A DNA stretch of 64,000 bases from Chlorogloea sp. CCALA 695. GTDB taxonomy: Bacteria; Cyanobacteriota; Cyanobacteriia; Cyanobacteriales; Chroococcidiopsidaceae. The position numbers were made by a program, and so were the translations under genes. Below, one piece after another: positions 1 through 7,598 of this stretch. The first letter of the stretch is position 1, and every line of letters begins with the position of its first letter. The notes beneath the pieces were generated by a model. The model searched no databases, had not been told where the DNA came from, and worked only from the letters and a program-made list of their open reading frames with translations. The DNA is taken from assembly GCF_003003885.1 (NCBI RefSeq), contig NZ_PVWN01000002.1:1-64000 (forward strand), read 5' to 3'.

Positions 1-36
1 CCGAATGCGGGTTGATCCACAGTCAGGGCATTGCAT
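1..36 (-). CDS. 5' end of a zinc-ribbon protein, probably an IS1-type transposase subunit (partial)
   Basis: Only the first twelve codons lie in the window, read leftwards from an ATG at 36; they give MQCPDCGSTRIR. A Cys-x-x-Cys knuckle right at the N-terminus followed by Gly-Ser-Thr is typical of the small zinc-ribbon InsA-like proteins of IS1-family elements in cyanobacteria. The rest of the gene is outside the window, so neither the family nor its integrity can be proved. A different zinc-ribbon protein is possible. Confidence 0.4.
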   Translation of the reverse strand, partial: MQCPDCGSTRIR

Positions 37-274
37 GGTCTGTTCCCTCAATATCATTCTTCAATTATGCAACGCCTGATTTTAATCTTATGCAGGTTTG
101 AAAAAATAGTCTTGCTTAGGACTTTAGCAAAGAGACGCAGATATGGCGCAGTATTTTGGATTAGGGACAATTGAGCAACTTGCGATCGCCCCTGGCGCTA
201 CCCCTTGGGTAATCGCACTTGCAATAGTGGTTATCAGCTTAAAATTAAAACAGATTCAACACTAACTGCAACCT

Positions 275-535
275 ATGCTAAAAACCGTCAAAGGAATTTA
301 TCAAGATGGGCAAATTCATCTTACCGAGCTACCACAAGATGTTAGCGAATCCCAAGTTCTTGTCACCTTCCTCGATCCTAGCAAAATCGATCCCGTCAAA
401 CTACGCCAACTGATAGCTCGTTTGGAAACAATTGCGGGTATTGGACAAGGCTTTGAGGAACTAGAGCGCGGTCAAACTCGCCCTATTAGGGATTTCGTTC
501 AAGAAATGCAACAAAAATATGGCATTTCAAGTTGA
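275..535 (+). CDS. Probable antitoxin of a type II toxin-antitoxin pair
   Basis: An 86-residue protein whose N-terminal half (MLKTVKGIYQDGQIHL) is the short beta-rich opening common in small cyanobacterial antitoxin-like proteins ('AF2212-like'). The C-terminal half is charged (ELERGQTRPIRDF) and could be the toxin-binding tail. It overlaps the downstream RelE/ParE-type gene by 17 bp, the usual arrangement for a translationally coupled TA operon with the antitoxin first. The assignment rests mainly on this context and on size; no DNA-binding motif is obvious. Confidence 0.65.
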   Translation: MLKTVKGIYQDGQIHLTELPQDVSESQVLVTFLDPSKIDPVKLRQLIARLETIAGIGQGFEELERGQTRPIRDFVQEMQQKYGISS

Positions 536-857
536 GATTACCCCAATTGCAGAAGCTCAGATCGATCAAGCCTATCGCTGGTATCGAGAGCGTAATCCTG
601 AATTTGCCGATCGTTGGTTTCGAGGATTGATGAATGCGATCGCTACTCTACAAGAAAAGCCCCAACGCTGTATTTTAGCAGTCGAACATGAGATTTTTTC
701 AGAAGAAGTACGACAACTCCTTTATGGGAGAGCCAAAAATGTATACCGAGTGCTTTTTACAATTCGAGATGCTACGGTTTATGCGTTGTATGTTCGGCAT
801 AGTAACCAAGCACCGCTAACGTTAGATGACGTTGAGGAATTGGAAGGTGGGGTTTAG
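519..857 (+). CDS. RelE/ParE-family toxin
   Basis: A 112-residue protein of the RelE/ParE fold. The N-terminus (VEITPIAEAQIDQAYRWY) carries the 'A..di..a..wy' helix of the family, followed by a central 'RNPEFADRWFRGL' helix and a C-terminal beta segment VYALYVRHSNQAPL that fits the family's last strand. Such toxins either cleave ribosome-bound mRNA (RelE type) or poison gyrase (ParE type), and the sequence does not tell which. It is coupled to the preceding antitoxin-like gene by a 17-bp overlap. Confidence 0.8.
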   Translation: MAFQVEITPIAEAQIDQAYRWYRERNPEFADRWFRGLMNAIATLQEKPQRCILAVEHEIFSEEVRQLLYGRAKNVYRVLFTIRDATVYALYVRHSNQAPLTLDDVEELEGGV

Positions 858-1107
858 GCAATCTTTGCGATCGCTTTGCATAGTCTAAATTGGCTCAATG
901 CGCGATGTCTGAATACTTTAAGCTTTGCTACAGATGTTTTCTTTGCATTCACTCTGTAAAAAGTATTATACGCAAAAATTCTGTAGCATCTCCGAATTAT
1001 GGATGCTATGGGGATTCCACATATGATGCCTAAAAATGACTAAGATGCTTATATATTCTACTTTTCTAAAAAATTATACGGAAAGTTTTATTATAGTAAA
1101 CAATCAT

Positions 1108-1869
1108 ATGGAAAAAAAAGAGAGCATGGCTTCGACTGATGAAATACAACCGATTGAGGTGACCTTCCCACAGTTCGTCGATTTTCTTCGCTCTAATTTA
1201 AACGACCTCGACCACTCCGGCGGCTTTGGCATTAGTCCAAACTTTCCAGAATTCGATCTGATGCCACAAAATTACCTTGCGTACGCTAACATTGCATTGT
1301 CCGATTCCTCTGATGCAAACAGAATCAACTGTATTTCCCACCTTAAACGGGCTGTGGAATGCGAAGCTGATACATTTTTTCATGTGCTTCAAATTAGTCG
1401 GCGCATGAATTTTCCTCAGAAACTCGAAGCGCTTGAACGCCTTGAATTGATGCCGTCCCGGTCGATTGTCCATTTAAACCGCATCCGCAACAAGGTTGAG
1501 CATGAATATTCAGTTCCTGAAATAGACGACTTGTCCGTTTATTTCGATCTCGTGGCTGGATTTATAGCCGCAATAGAAGGCGCAATCTATATGCTTATCT
1601 CAATTGGTGGTCTGATGGAATGGGATGCACAAGAAGAGAATTCTAATCTGCGCTTTAGTATTGGTCTTGACATTAGTGATTCAACTCAAACCTCATCCAT
1701 AACCGTCTGTCTGTATGAAGGTAAGGCTTGCTCTCCCTACAAAGTTTCTCCTGACAATTGGGATGCTTTTCTTGATACTCTGCGGATTTTATTCTTGCTC
1801 ATTTGTGGTGCATCTGTCATTTCAAAGGATTATGTTATCAGCCTCTTACCTGCCACACCTGCTACATAA
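1108..1869 (+). CDS. Uncharacterised protein with a HEPN-like RNKVEH motif
   Basis: About 250 residues, no family recognised with confidence. The middle is helical and contains RIRNKVEHEY, which matches the R-x4-H signature of HEPN RNases and HEPN-like scaffolds, preceded by a helix with acidic and Cys residues (HLKRAVECEADTFFHVL). A hydrophobic helix (AAIEGAIYMLISIGG) follows. The reading frame is open from 1036, but the stretch before 1108 is AT-rich with unlike codon use. ATGs at 1108 and 1126 are the plausible starts, and none has a clear Shine-Dalgarno. It sits alone between two TA modules, which fits an accessory role, but its function is unknown. Confidence 0.6.
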   Translation: MEKKESMASTDEIQPIEVTFPQFVDFLRSNLNDLDHSGGFGISPNFPEFDLMPQNYLAYANIALSDSSDANRINCISHLKRAVECEADTFFHVLQISRRMNFPQKLEALERLELMPSRSIVHLNRIRNKVEHEYSVPEIDDLSVYFDLVAGFIAAIEGAIYMLISIGGLMEWDAQEENSNLRFSIGLDISDSTQTSSITVCLYEGKACSPYKVSPDNWDAFLDTLRILFLLICGASVISKDYVISLLPATPAT

Positions 1870-1876
1870 AACCGTG

Positions 1877-1926
1877 AAGAAGTGCGATCGCACTGGCTAA
1901 ACTTACGTAAATAAGCGATCGCTCTA
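1877..1926 (+). repeat. Left copy of a ~50-bp direct repeat flanking the Phd/PIN pair
   Basis: Begins AAGAAGTGCGATCGC and continues through GTAAATAAGCGATCGCTCTA. It contains two HIP1 octamers about 20 bp apart. A second copy at 2618-2668 is in the same orientation and differs at only a handful of positions by eye. The two copies bracket exactly the Phd/PIN toxin-antitoxin genes. Confidence 0.7.
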
Positions 1927-1965
1927 ACATATATACAAGACAAGTATATTAAGGCAATCTAACGA

Positions 1966-2199
1966 ATGAACGTTACTGTTGATGACTTGCAACGCGACCC
2001 CTTACAATATCTCCGCCGAGTAGAAGCTGGTGAAACCATCGTTATTATTAGACAGGATAAAGCGATCGCTGAACTTAGACCTATTGCTATTACTAATCAA
2101 TTGCGACCATTTGGTTTATGTGCAGGCGAGTTTACCGTTCCCGATGATTTTGACGATCCCTTACCGGAAGATATGCTTAGAGCCTTTGAGGGTAAATGA
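1966..2199 (+). CDS. Phd/YefM-type antitoxin
   Basis: A 77-residue protein with the typical Phd layout: MNVTVDDLQRDPLQYLRRVE (DNA-binding N-terminal helices), GETIVIIRQDKAIAELRPI (the 'Ge.v.I...g.pvA.l.p' core) and a flexible acidic C-terminus (VPDDFDDPLPEDML) likely to wrap the toxin. It overlaps the PIN-domain gene by four bases (ATGA, 2196-2199), so the two are co-translated. By analogy with the family it should repress its own promoter in the 1927-1965 region; no operator was identified. Confidence 0.88.
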   Translation: MNVTVDDLQRDPLQYLRRVEAGETIVIIRQDKAIAELRPIAITNQLRPFGLCAGEFTVPDDFDDPLPEDMLRAFEGK

Positions 2200-2579
2200 A
2201 GCTTTTGCTAGATACACATATTTTTCTTTGGTTTATTAGTGGCGATCCTCAATTATCAAAAAATATTCAAAATGCTATTCGTAATCCAGAAAATGAAGGT
2301 TATCTAAGTGTAATTTCTATCTGGGAGGCAATTATCAAGTATCAGTTGAATAAGTTGCCTTTACCAGAGCATCCCGCCACTTATTTACCCAAACAACGCG
2401 ATTTACATCAAATTGCTAGTCTTGCTCTTGACGAAAGTAGCGTGATTCAACTAAGCCAACTGCCACTATTACACCGCGATCCATTTGACAGAATGCTTAT
2501 CTGTCAAGCATTACAAAATAGTCTAACGATTGTGACCGTAGATACAGCAGTTCGTGCCTACTCAGTTAGTGTAATGTGA
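2196..2579 (+). CDS. PIN-domain toxin (VapC-like RNase)
   Basis: 127 residues with the conserved PIN acidic set: Asp5 in LLLDTHIFLWF, a Glu in SIWEAIIKYQ, Asp in HRDPFDRMLICQAL and Asp in IVTVDTAVRAY. These coordinate Mg2+ in VapC-type endoribonucleases. The subgroup with 'DTH.flW' and 'RDPFDR' is common in cyanobacteria and usually partners with Phd-like antitoxins, as here. Length is normal and the gene is intact. The RNA target cannot be told from the sequence. Confidence 0.92.
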   Translation: MKLLLDTHIFLWFISGDPQLSKNIQNAIRNPENEGYLSVISIWEAIIKYQLNKLPLPEHPATYLPKQRDLHQIASLALDESSVIQLSQLPLLHRDPFDRMLICQALQNSLTIVTVDTAVRAYSVSVM

Positions 2580-2617
2580 AATTTCCCACAAGACAATTCT
2601 ACTAGCCATAACTAGAC

Positions 2618-2668
2618 AAGAAGTGCGATCGCTCTTGCTAAAGTTGCATAAATAAGCGATCGCATCTA
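2618..2668 (+). repeat. Right copy of the direct repeat flanking the Phd/PIN pair
   Basis: Starts AAGAAGTGCGATCGC like the left copy at 1877 and ends ATAAATAAGCGATCGCATCTA. About 45 of 50 positions agree by eye. It lies 39 bp after the stop of the PIN gene. Confidence 0.7.
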
Positions 2669-2704
2669 GTAATTAAACTAAAAAGCGATCTTCTACAATC
2701 AAAC

Positions 2705-3103
2705 CTACTTGTCTAGAAATCCTTGGATTTTTTGACCCAACTCTTGCCTATTTGAGGTGTTGAGCAAATAGCGGCTAATAAACCAAATAGAATAGCCAAT
2801 TCCAACTAATTCAAAGGTTGGTGCTACTAAAGGAATCTCATTAATAGCTGCTATCACCGCTAAACTGACTCGAAACGCAATGATTGCGCCAAAAATCAGT
2901 CCCAAGTTGATTAATAGTGATTGATTCTCGCCAAAAAAACTGCCTAAATTTTCTGATAGTTGCGATAAAAAGTCTACAACCTGAGTAACTATCCATTGTC
3001 CTTTTTGGATAGATTGACTGGTAGGGGAGAAAGTCTGAGGTTCAGGTATAGTTACCTTGACTCCAGGAGTTTCAATTGCTGGTTGGGTTGGATCTACTTC
3101 CAT
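2705..3103 (-). CDS. CAAD-domain thylakoid membrane protein, CURT1/CurT-like
   Basis: A 132-residue protein: a soluble Pro/Thr-rich N-terminus, an amphipathic helix (VVDFLSQLSENLGSFF), two transmembrane segments (INLGLIFGAIIAFRVSLAVI and TFELVGIGYSIWFISRYLL) and a short C-terminal helix. This is the CAAD fold, first named from cyanobacterial aminoacyl-tRNA synthetases and shared with plant CURT1, which bends thylakoid margins. The strongest signature is the second segment with FELVGIGYS.W. The cyanobacterial CurT role in thylakoid architecture is inferred from the family. It could instead be another CAAD paralogue. Confidence 0.82.
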   Translation of the reverse strand: MEVDPTQPAIETPGVKVTIPEPQTFSPTSQSIQKGQWIVTQVVDFLSQLSENLGSFFGENQSLLINLGLIFGAIIAFRVSLAVIAAINEIPLVAPTFELVGIGYSIWFISRYLLNTSNRQELGQKIQGFLDK

Positions 3104-3193
3104 AATTCTGTGTTTTTTAACTTATCGAATAAGTGTAAATTACCATGCAAAGTTTAAGATTATGCTAGGCGATCGCACTTACTATATTTATCT

Positions 3194-3790
3194 TTAAAGC
3201 GGGATTAACTCTGTAAAATTTTGCAACAATTGATCGTTCGTCAACTCATCTCCCAATTGCGCGGGAGAAAAATGTACTTGAATTGCTTGCAATTTTTCTT
3301 GGTAATGCAGATTAATCAATGCTTTCAAGCCATCTTTGAGAGCGGTGATATTAGAAAGATCGGTTTCAAGTTCTGGTACTTCTCCAGTAAAAGCCGCCGT
3401 AATCATCACTACCAAATTACGAGTTATCGGTATAGACAAAGGCTCATTTGTTGGGGTGTTGCTAAAATCTGGTTCGCTGAGGTAACGCTGTGCAGAGTCA
3501 GTAAATAGTTCATTAACGTAGTCTCCCGCGTCTCCTTCACTCCAAAATACATCCCCTTCGTTCGCCGCCGAAAGCCAGTATTCATCGTATTGCAACAGAG
3601 TTTGACATATTTCAACTAACCCCTCTCCCAATACTTCCAAGTCGCCATCAGCATCCATAGCGGCTCTAGCAGTACGATTGAAAACCCCTAATATTGGTGC
3701 TACTTCTTGTCCGGCGAGATGCAAAAATAAACGAGAAACAACAAAACGAGTACCACCAGTTAATTTACTAAAGCGATCGCGCAAACCCAT
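3194..3790 (-). CDS. Conserved cyanobacterial protein of unknown function
   Basis: 198 residues, no membrane segment or signal peptide. The start MGLRDRFSKLTGGTRF is basic, the middle is acidic (AMDADGDLEVLGEGLVEI), and the end NDQLLQNFTELIPL is compact and helical. I recognise it only as a cyanobacterial conserved type; membership in DUF1517 is a weak guess. It is read leftwards, 72 bp from the divergent tyrA gene and 90 bp upstream of the CurT-like gene, which may be co-transcribed. Confidence 0.65.
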   Translation of the reverse strand: MGLRDRFSKLTGGTRFVVSRLFLHLAGQEVAPILGVFNRTARAAMDADGDLEVLGEGLVEICQTLLQYDEYWLSAANEGDVFWSEGDAGDYVNELFTDSAQRYLSEPDFSNTPTNEPLSIPITRNLVVMITAAFTGEVPELETDLSNITALKDGLKALINLHYQEKLQAIQVHFSPAQLGDELTNDQLLQNFTELIPL

Positions 3791-3861
3791 ATTTATTTAC
3801 TCCACAACTTAAACTACTTTATCCCTGGCAAGATCATACTAGCTAAGTTTTTATTTAATCT

Positions 3862-4704
3862 ATGAATATCGGCATTGTGGGACTAGGACTAATTGGCGGC
3901 TCTTTGGGATTAGATTTACGCGCTTGTGGTTATCAGGTTTTGGGCGTAAGTCGGCGCGAACAAGTGTGTCAAAAAGCAATTGATCGCGGTGTCGTAGATT
4001 TGGCAAGTATGGACTTTGCTATCCTTGCAGAGGCGGAAGTTATATTTATTTGTACGCCCATAGCGGCGATTTTACCTACCGTAAACCAATTAATTCCTGT
4101 TCTCAATCCATCTACAGTATTAACCGATGTTGGCTCCGTTAAAGTGCCAGTAATAGAAGCTATCACGCCTTTATGGTCAAACTTTGTTGGCGGACATCCG
4201 ATGGCGGGAAACTCTGAATGTGGAATTGAAGCCGCGCAAACCAATTTGTTTGTATCTAAGCCTTACGTGCTAACACCAGTTGCATCTACTCCCCTTGCAG
4301 CCGTTGCGGTAGTTGAAAACATTGTCAAGAGTCTGAGCGCAAAAATTTATCACTGCACTCCTCAAGCTCACGATCGCGCGGTTAGTTGGATTTCTCACTT
4401 ACCAGTAATTGTCAGTGGAGCGTTAATTGCTGCTTGTCAAAGTGAAGCTAATCCAGAAGTTTTAACATTAGCCCAAAACCTTGCTAGTTCTGGCTTTCGA
4501 GATACGAGCCGCGTAGGTGGGGGAAATCCCGAATTAGGCTTAATGATGGCGCATTACAACCGCGATGAATTGCTCCGAAGTCTGCAACACTATCGGCAAA
4601 ATTTAGATGGGTTAATTGATTTAATTGAGCAAAAAAACTGGGTGGAGTTAGAACAACAATTACAGTCTAATCATGCAGCGCGATCGCACTTTGTCCGTGA
4701 ATAG
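3862..4704 (+). CDS. tyrA: Prephenate/arogenate dehydrogenase
   Basis: 280 residues of the TyrA family, the oxidative step of tyrosine synthesis. The N-terminus MNIGIVGLGLIGGSLGLDL is a dinucleotide-binding Rossmann loop (GxGxxGxxxG). VGGHPMAGNSECGIEAA carries the conserved His of the active site, and HDRAVSWISHLPVIVSGAL and RDTSRVGGGNPEL belong to the helical dimerisation half. Cyanobacterial enzymes usually prefer arogenate and NADP+. That specificity is known for the group and cannot be seen here. No fused chorismate mutase or ACT domain. Divergent from the gene at 3194-3790. Confidence 0.94.
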   Translation: MNIGIVGLGLIGGSLGLDLRACGYQVLGVSRREQVCQKAIDRGVVDLASMDFAILAEAEVIFICTPIAAILPTVNQLIPVLNPSTVLTDVGSVKVPVIEAITPLWSNFVGGHPMAGNSECGIEAAQTNLFVSKPYVLTPVASTPLAAVAVVENIVKSLSAKIYHCTPQAHDRAVSWISHLPVIVSGALIAACQSEANPEVLTLAQNLASSGFRDTSRVGGGNPELGLMMAHYNRDELLRSLQHYRQNLDGLIDLIEQKNWVELEQQLQSNHAARSHFVRE

Positions 4705-4810
4705 AAGCCGATCAATGTTTGAATGATGAAATATTAAAGCAACTTTTACCCCTATATGTACTATTGGTACTGGTTGCTTTACGCTCGATTAAGTTATCTT
4801 ATTAAGGTAG

Positions 4811-5077
4811 ATGAATTTAGAAAATCTACTTTTAAGAGTCATGGCGACTTCTAATCCAACGCTCGAAGTAATTACAGTACCGGAAAAATTGCCTTTTTTA
4901 GAGTCAATTTGTTGGCAAACGGATAATGTTTATCGCTTTACTCGTGAGCAGATGCTAAGTCGCTACGAACGGGGTTGGTCATACCGTCAGCTATTTAATA
5001 ATCTTGAGGGTGAGGAATTAAAGTTTTTGCAGAAGCTGGCAAAACGATACAATTCTTGGCTACAAGCCACTTTATGA
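4811..5077 (+). CDS. Small protein paired with an AbiEii-like nucleotidyltransferase (possible antitoxin)
   Basis: 88 residues, mostly helical, with a basic/aromatic segment (MLSRYERGWSYRQLFNNL) that may bind DNA or the partner. Its stop codon overlaps the ATG of the following nucleotidyltransferase gene (ATGA, 5074-5077), so the two are coupled. Small helical proteins in this position upstream of AbiEii-like enzymes are often the cognate antitoxin, but this one is not a recognisable AbiEi winged helix. A later ATG at 4841 is an alternative start. Confidence 0.7.
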   Translation: MNLENLLLRVMATSNPTLEVITVPEKLPFLESICWQTDNVYRFTREQMLSRYERGWSYRQLFNNLEGEELKFLQKLAKRYNSWLQATL

Positions 5078-5829
5078 CTTTTAAGTTGGCTCATCACAAT
5101 AAAATCCTGACTATTTTAAATAGCTTAGATGATGAAATTCTTAAAAAGGGTTCTGCTTACTTTGGAGGCGGAACCCTTTTAGCACTCGACTTTGACGCCT
5201 ATCGCTGGAGTAAAGATATTGATTTTATTTCTTCAATATCTTCCTCCGGTTATGGATACTTACGAACTGTTGTATTTGATCGCGGTTATAAGGGATTATT
5301 CCGCGATTTAAGCAAAATCAAAATCGGGCGTGGTACTACTGACCAATACGGAATTCGGATGATAGTTTTGGTCGATGATGAGCCGATCAAAACGGAAATT
5401 ATTGCGGAGGTGCGCTTTGAACTGGATTCGCCTCGATATCCAGATTGGTCGCCCGTTGCTTGTTTAAGTATAATTGATTGTTTTACATCTAAATTATTGG
5501 CAAATAGCGATCGCTTTATGGTCGATGGTGTTGACTCTAGAGATTTGATTGATTTAGCAGTTCTTAGACTCCAATCTGTAATTCCTCTCGCAGCAGTGAA
5601 TAAGGCTGAGAAAGCTTACGAAGTCATGCGTCCGCTAAAAAGAGCAATCCAACGTTTTCAGGAAAGACCAGAATACAGACGAGAATGCTTTGCTGGTCTT
5701 AAAATTGATACTCAGCAAGTTCCTAAGATTATTGATGGCATTGATTTACTGGCTAGAGATGTAGGTTTAGCTGCGACAGAAAGAGTTTTCAACGAACAGC
5801 CAGATATTTTTTTGAATTTCGATTTATAG
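5074..5829 (+). CDS. AbiEii/AbiGii-type nucleotidyltransferase (putative toxin)
   Basis: Some 251 residues. The segment FGGGTLLALDF...WSKDIDFI (residues about 31-55) is the nucleotidyltransferase signature (GG-x-ALxL...S-x-DxDF) of the AbiEii/DUF1814 superfamily. It is followed by the third acidic strand (IKTEIIAEVRFEL) and a 'SKLLANSDR...DSRDLIDLAVL' helix typical of the family. AbiEii toxins transfer nucleotides, for example to tRNA 3' ends. The frame is open from a TTG at 5056, but ATG 5074 overlaps the upstream stop and is the better start. The target is unknown. Confidence 0.82.
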   Translation: MTFKLAHHNKILTILNSLDDEILKKGSAYFGGGTLLALDFDAYRWSKDIDFISSISSSGYGYLRTVVFDRGYKGLFRDLSKIKIGRGTTDQYGIRMIVLVDDEPIKTEIIAEVRFELDSPRYPDWSPVACLSIIDCFTSKLLANSDRFMVDGVDSRDLIDLAVLRLQSVIPLAAVNKAEKAYEVMRPLKRAIQRFQERPEYRRECFAGLKIDTQQVPKIIDGIDLLARDVGLAATERVFNEQPDIFLNFDL

Positions 5830-5844
5830 TATGAAATTTTGTTT

Positions 5845-5869
5845 ACAGACGTTGCAATGCAACGTCTGT
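5845..5869. repeat. 25-bp palindrome (12-bp arms, one-base centre)
   Basis: ACAGACGTTGCA, one A, then TGCAACGTCTGT. It lies between the convergent AbiEii-like gene and xseB. The core AGACGTTGC also occurs in the PKS-borne palindrome at 46738-46766, so both may belong to one family of short dispersed repeats. It may also act as a bidirectional transcription stop, although no T-run follows. Confidence 0.75.
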
Positions 5870-5921
5870 ATCATTTTCTGAACTGGGTAATGCCCAAAAA
5901 TATTTAGATAACAAAGTAACC

Positions 5922-6155
5922 TTAAAAAGAATCGGGTTGCTCTGTCAAAGTTTCTACTAACAAAGTCATTTGCTGCTGCTTTTGATTTAAAAAAGCTTCG
6001 CACTCGCGCAAATACTCCACCGCCGTACTAAATTCTGTAAAAACTTCCGCAAGCTCTAATTGCCCGGATTCTAGTTGATTGATAATTTTCTCAACTTTAG
6101 CAACAGTCGCCTCATAATTCCAATTTGGTTTCTTTTTAGCGCGGGGATCGGTCAT
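5922..6155 (-). CDS. xseB: Exodeoxyribonuclease VII small subunit
   Basis: 77 residues of the XseB type. The helical core YEATVAKVEKIINQLESGQL and the acidic 'ELAEVFTEF' segment, with AVEYLRECEAFL, match the family, which forms helical hairpins around the XseA C-terminus. Its ATG overlaps the stop of xseA (TAATG at 6153-6157), so large and small subunits are coupled in the usual xseA-xseB order. Length is normal. Confidence 0.93.
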   Translation of the reverse strand: MTDPRAKKKPNWNYEATVAKVEKIINQLESGQLELAEVFTEFSTAVEYLRECEAFLNQKQQQMTLLVETLTEQPDSF

Positions 6156-7387
6156 TATTTATCGAGAATTTCTGTTACTTTAACTTTAACTTGACCAGTA
6201 CCTAGTTGGACAAGTAACTCTTGCTCCAAGGCTAGTTGGGAACTAGAGCGCGCGATCGCCCCTTTTTCTGTTCTCACTACCGCATAACCCCTTTTTAACA
6301 CCTCCTTGGGGTCTAAAGTTGCAAGTTTTTCCTGCAAAAACTTACAACGCAGAGTCTCAGTTTGTAAGCATTTTTGCGTTACTTGGACTAACTGTTGCTT
6401 TTGCCAACCAATTAGCTGTGTTTGTTGCTGAATTTGGCGCTCTAAAGGCAAACGTTGCAAGCGACTTTGCAAGCGCCCAAAACGATTTTGGACAGTATCT
6501 AATTGACTTTTAGCCGCCCTTTGCAAAGCTTGCAAGCGTTCTTGATGTTCGGCGTAAAGGCTAGTAAGTTCTGGTACAACTTGTTCGGCGGCGGCGGTGG
6601 GAGTATGAGCATAGGCATCGGCGACCAAATCGGCTAAAGATTCGTCCCGTTGATGACCGATGCCAGTAATTACCGGAATTGAACAGTTGGCGATCGCTCT
6701 TACTACTCTTTCATCATTAAAACACGCCAATTCCTCTGTTGCACCGCCACCACGAGCTAATATTAGTACCTCTGCCCGTCCATCTCTTTCTACTCGCTCT
6801 ATGCCTTTAACAATCGATGCTGGCGCTTGTTCTCCTTGGACAATTGCCGGAGAAAATAACACGTGCAAACCTGGGTAACGCTGTCCTAAAGTTTTTTGCA
6901 TATCTCCCCAGGCGGCGGCGGAGGCTGAAGTAACTACAGCGATGGTTTGGGGATGCAGGGGTAGGGGCTTTTTCCGCTCAAGGTCAAACAACCCCTCTGC
7001 CGCCAAAAATCCGCGCAACTGCCGATAACGCAACGCTAATAAGCCTGATCCCGCAGGCAAACTTTGCCACACCGTTAATTGATATTGTCCACGAACTGGA
7101 TACAACCGAATACTACCTAAAACTATTACCTGCTCCCCCATTACAGGAACTTGGGCTAATTTTTCTAACTGACCATGCCAAGCGACACAACTGATTGCGG
7201 CTTTGTCTTGGGGATCTGTGAGGGTAAAAAATAGTCCTTTGCGGTGGTGATTGGTGCTAGAAACTTCTCCAGTAATCCAAACTTGGCGTAATTGTCCGTC
7301 TTGCTCTAACAATTCTTGAATGTAAGCCGTAATTCCGCCTACAGAAATTGGAGCTAATTCGGGGACAGTATCTGATGAAGGGATCAT
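6155..7387 (-). CDS. xseA: Exodeoxyribonuclease VII large subunit
   Basis: About 410 residues. The N-terminal OB-fold (ISVGGITAYIQELLEQD, VWITGEVSS...GLFFTL) binds single-stranded DNA; the nuclease core contains VVTSASAAAWGDM, ILARGGGA and the highly conserved TGIGHQRDESLADLVADAY; a long basic coiled coil follows. The enzyme degrades single-stranded DNA to oligonucleotides in repair. The frame extends to a GTG at 7411, but ATG at 7387 (MIPSSDTVPEL) gives the usual N-terminus. It is divergent from recA, 211 bp away. Confidence 0.95.
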   Translation of the reverse strand: MIPSSDTVPELAPISVGGITAYIQELLEQDGQLRQVWITGEVSSTNHHRKGLFFTLTDPQDKAAISCVAWHGQLEKLAQVPVMGEQVIVLGSIRLYPVRGQYQLTVWQSLPAGSGLLALRYRQLRGFLAAEGLFDLERKKPLPLHPQTIAVVTSASAAAWGDMQKTLGQRYPGLHVLFSPAIVQGEQAPASIVKGIERVERDGRAEVLILARGGGATEELACFNDERVVRAIANCSIPVITGIGHQRDESLADLVADAYAHTPTAAAEQVVPELTSLYAEHQERLQALQRAAKSQLDTVQNRFGRLQSRLQRLPLERQIQQQTQLIGWQKQQLVQVTQKCLQTETLRCKFLQEKLATLDPKEVLKRGYAVVRTEKGAIARSSSQLALEQELLVQLGTGQVKVKVTEILDK

Positions 7388-7598
7388 GGAAATAACGCGC
7401 TCTTTACACACACTAATCTTAAACTACTGCAAAATCGAGAGTGGCTCTAAAAATCTCCGCTCCTCGCCTTTACATTACTTCACTTAACGCCCAATCGCCT
7501 ACCAAGCGTAGAGGCGAAAAATTAGTTAAAATAGTATATCTGCACTACTGCTGAATCAACTGACAATTTTTTATATCCCTCCCTATTTAGAGGCGCGA

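Noticed and set aside
7412-7598. Possible LexA box before recA
   Set aside because: No AGTAC-N-TGTTC-like site could be read convincingly in the spacer.
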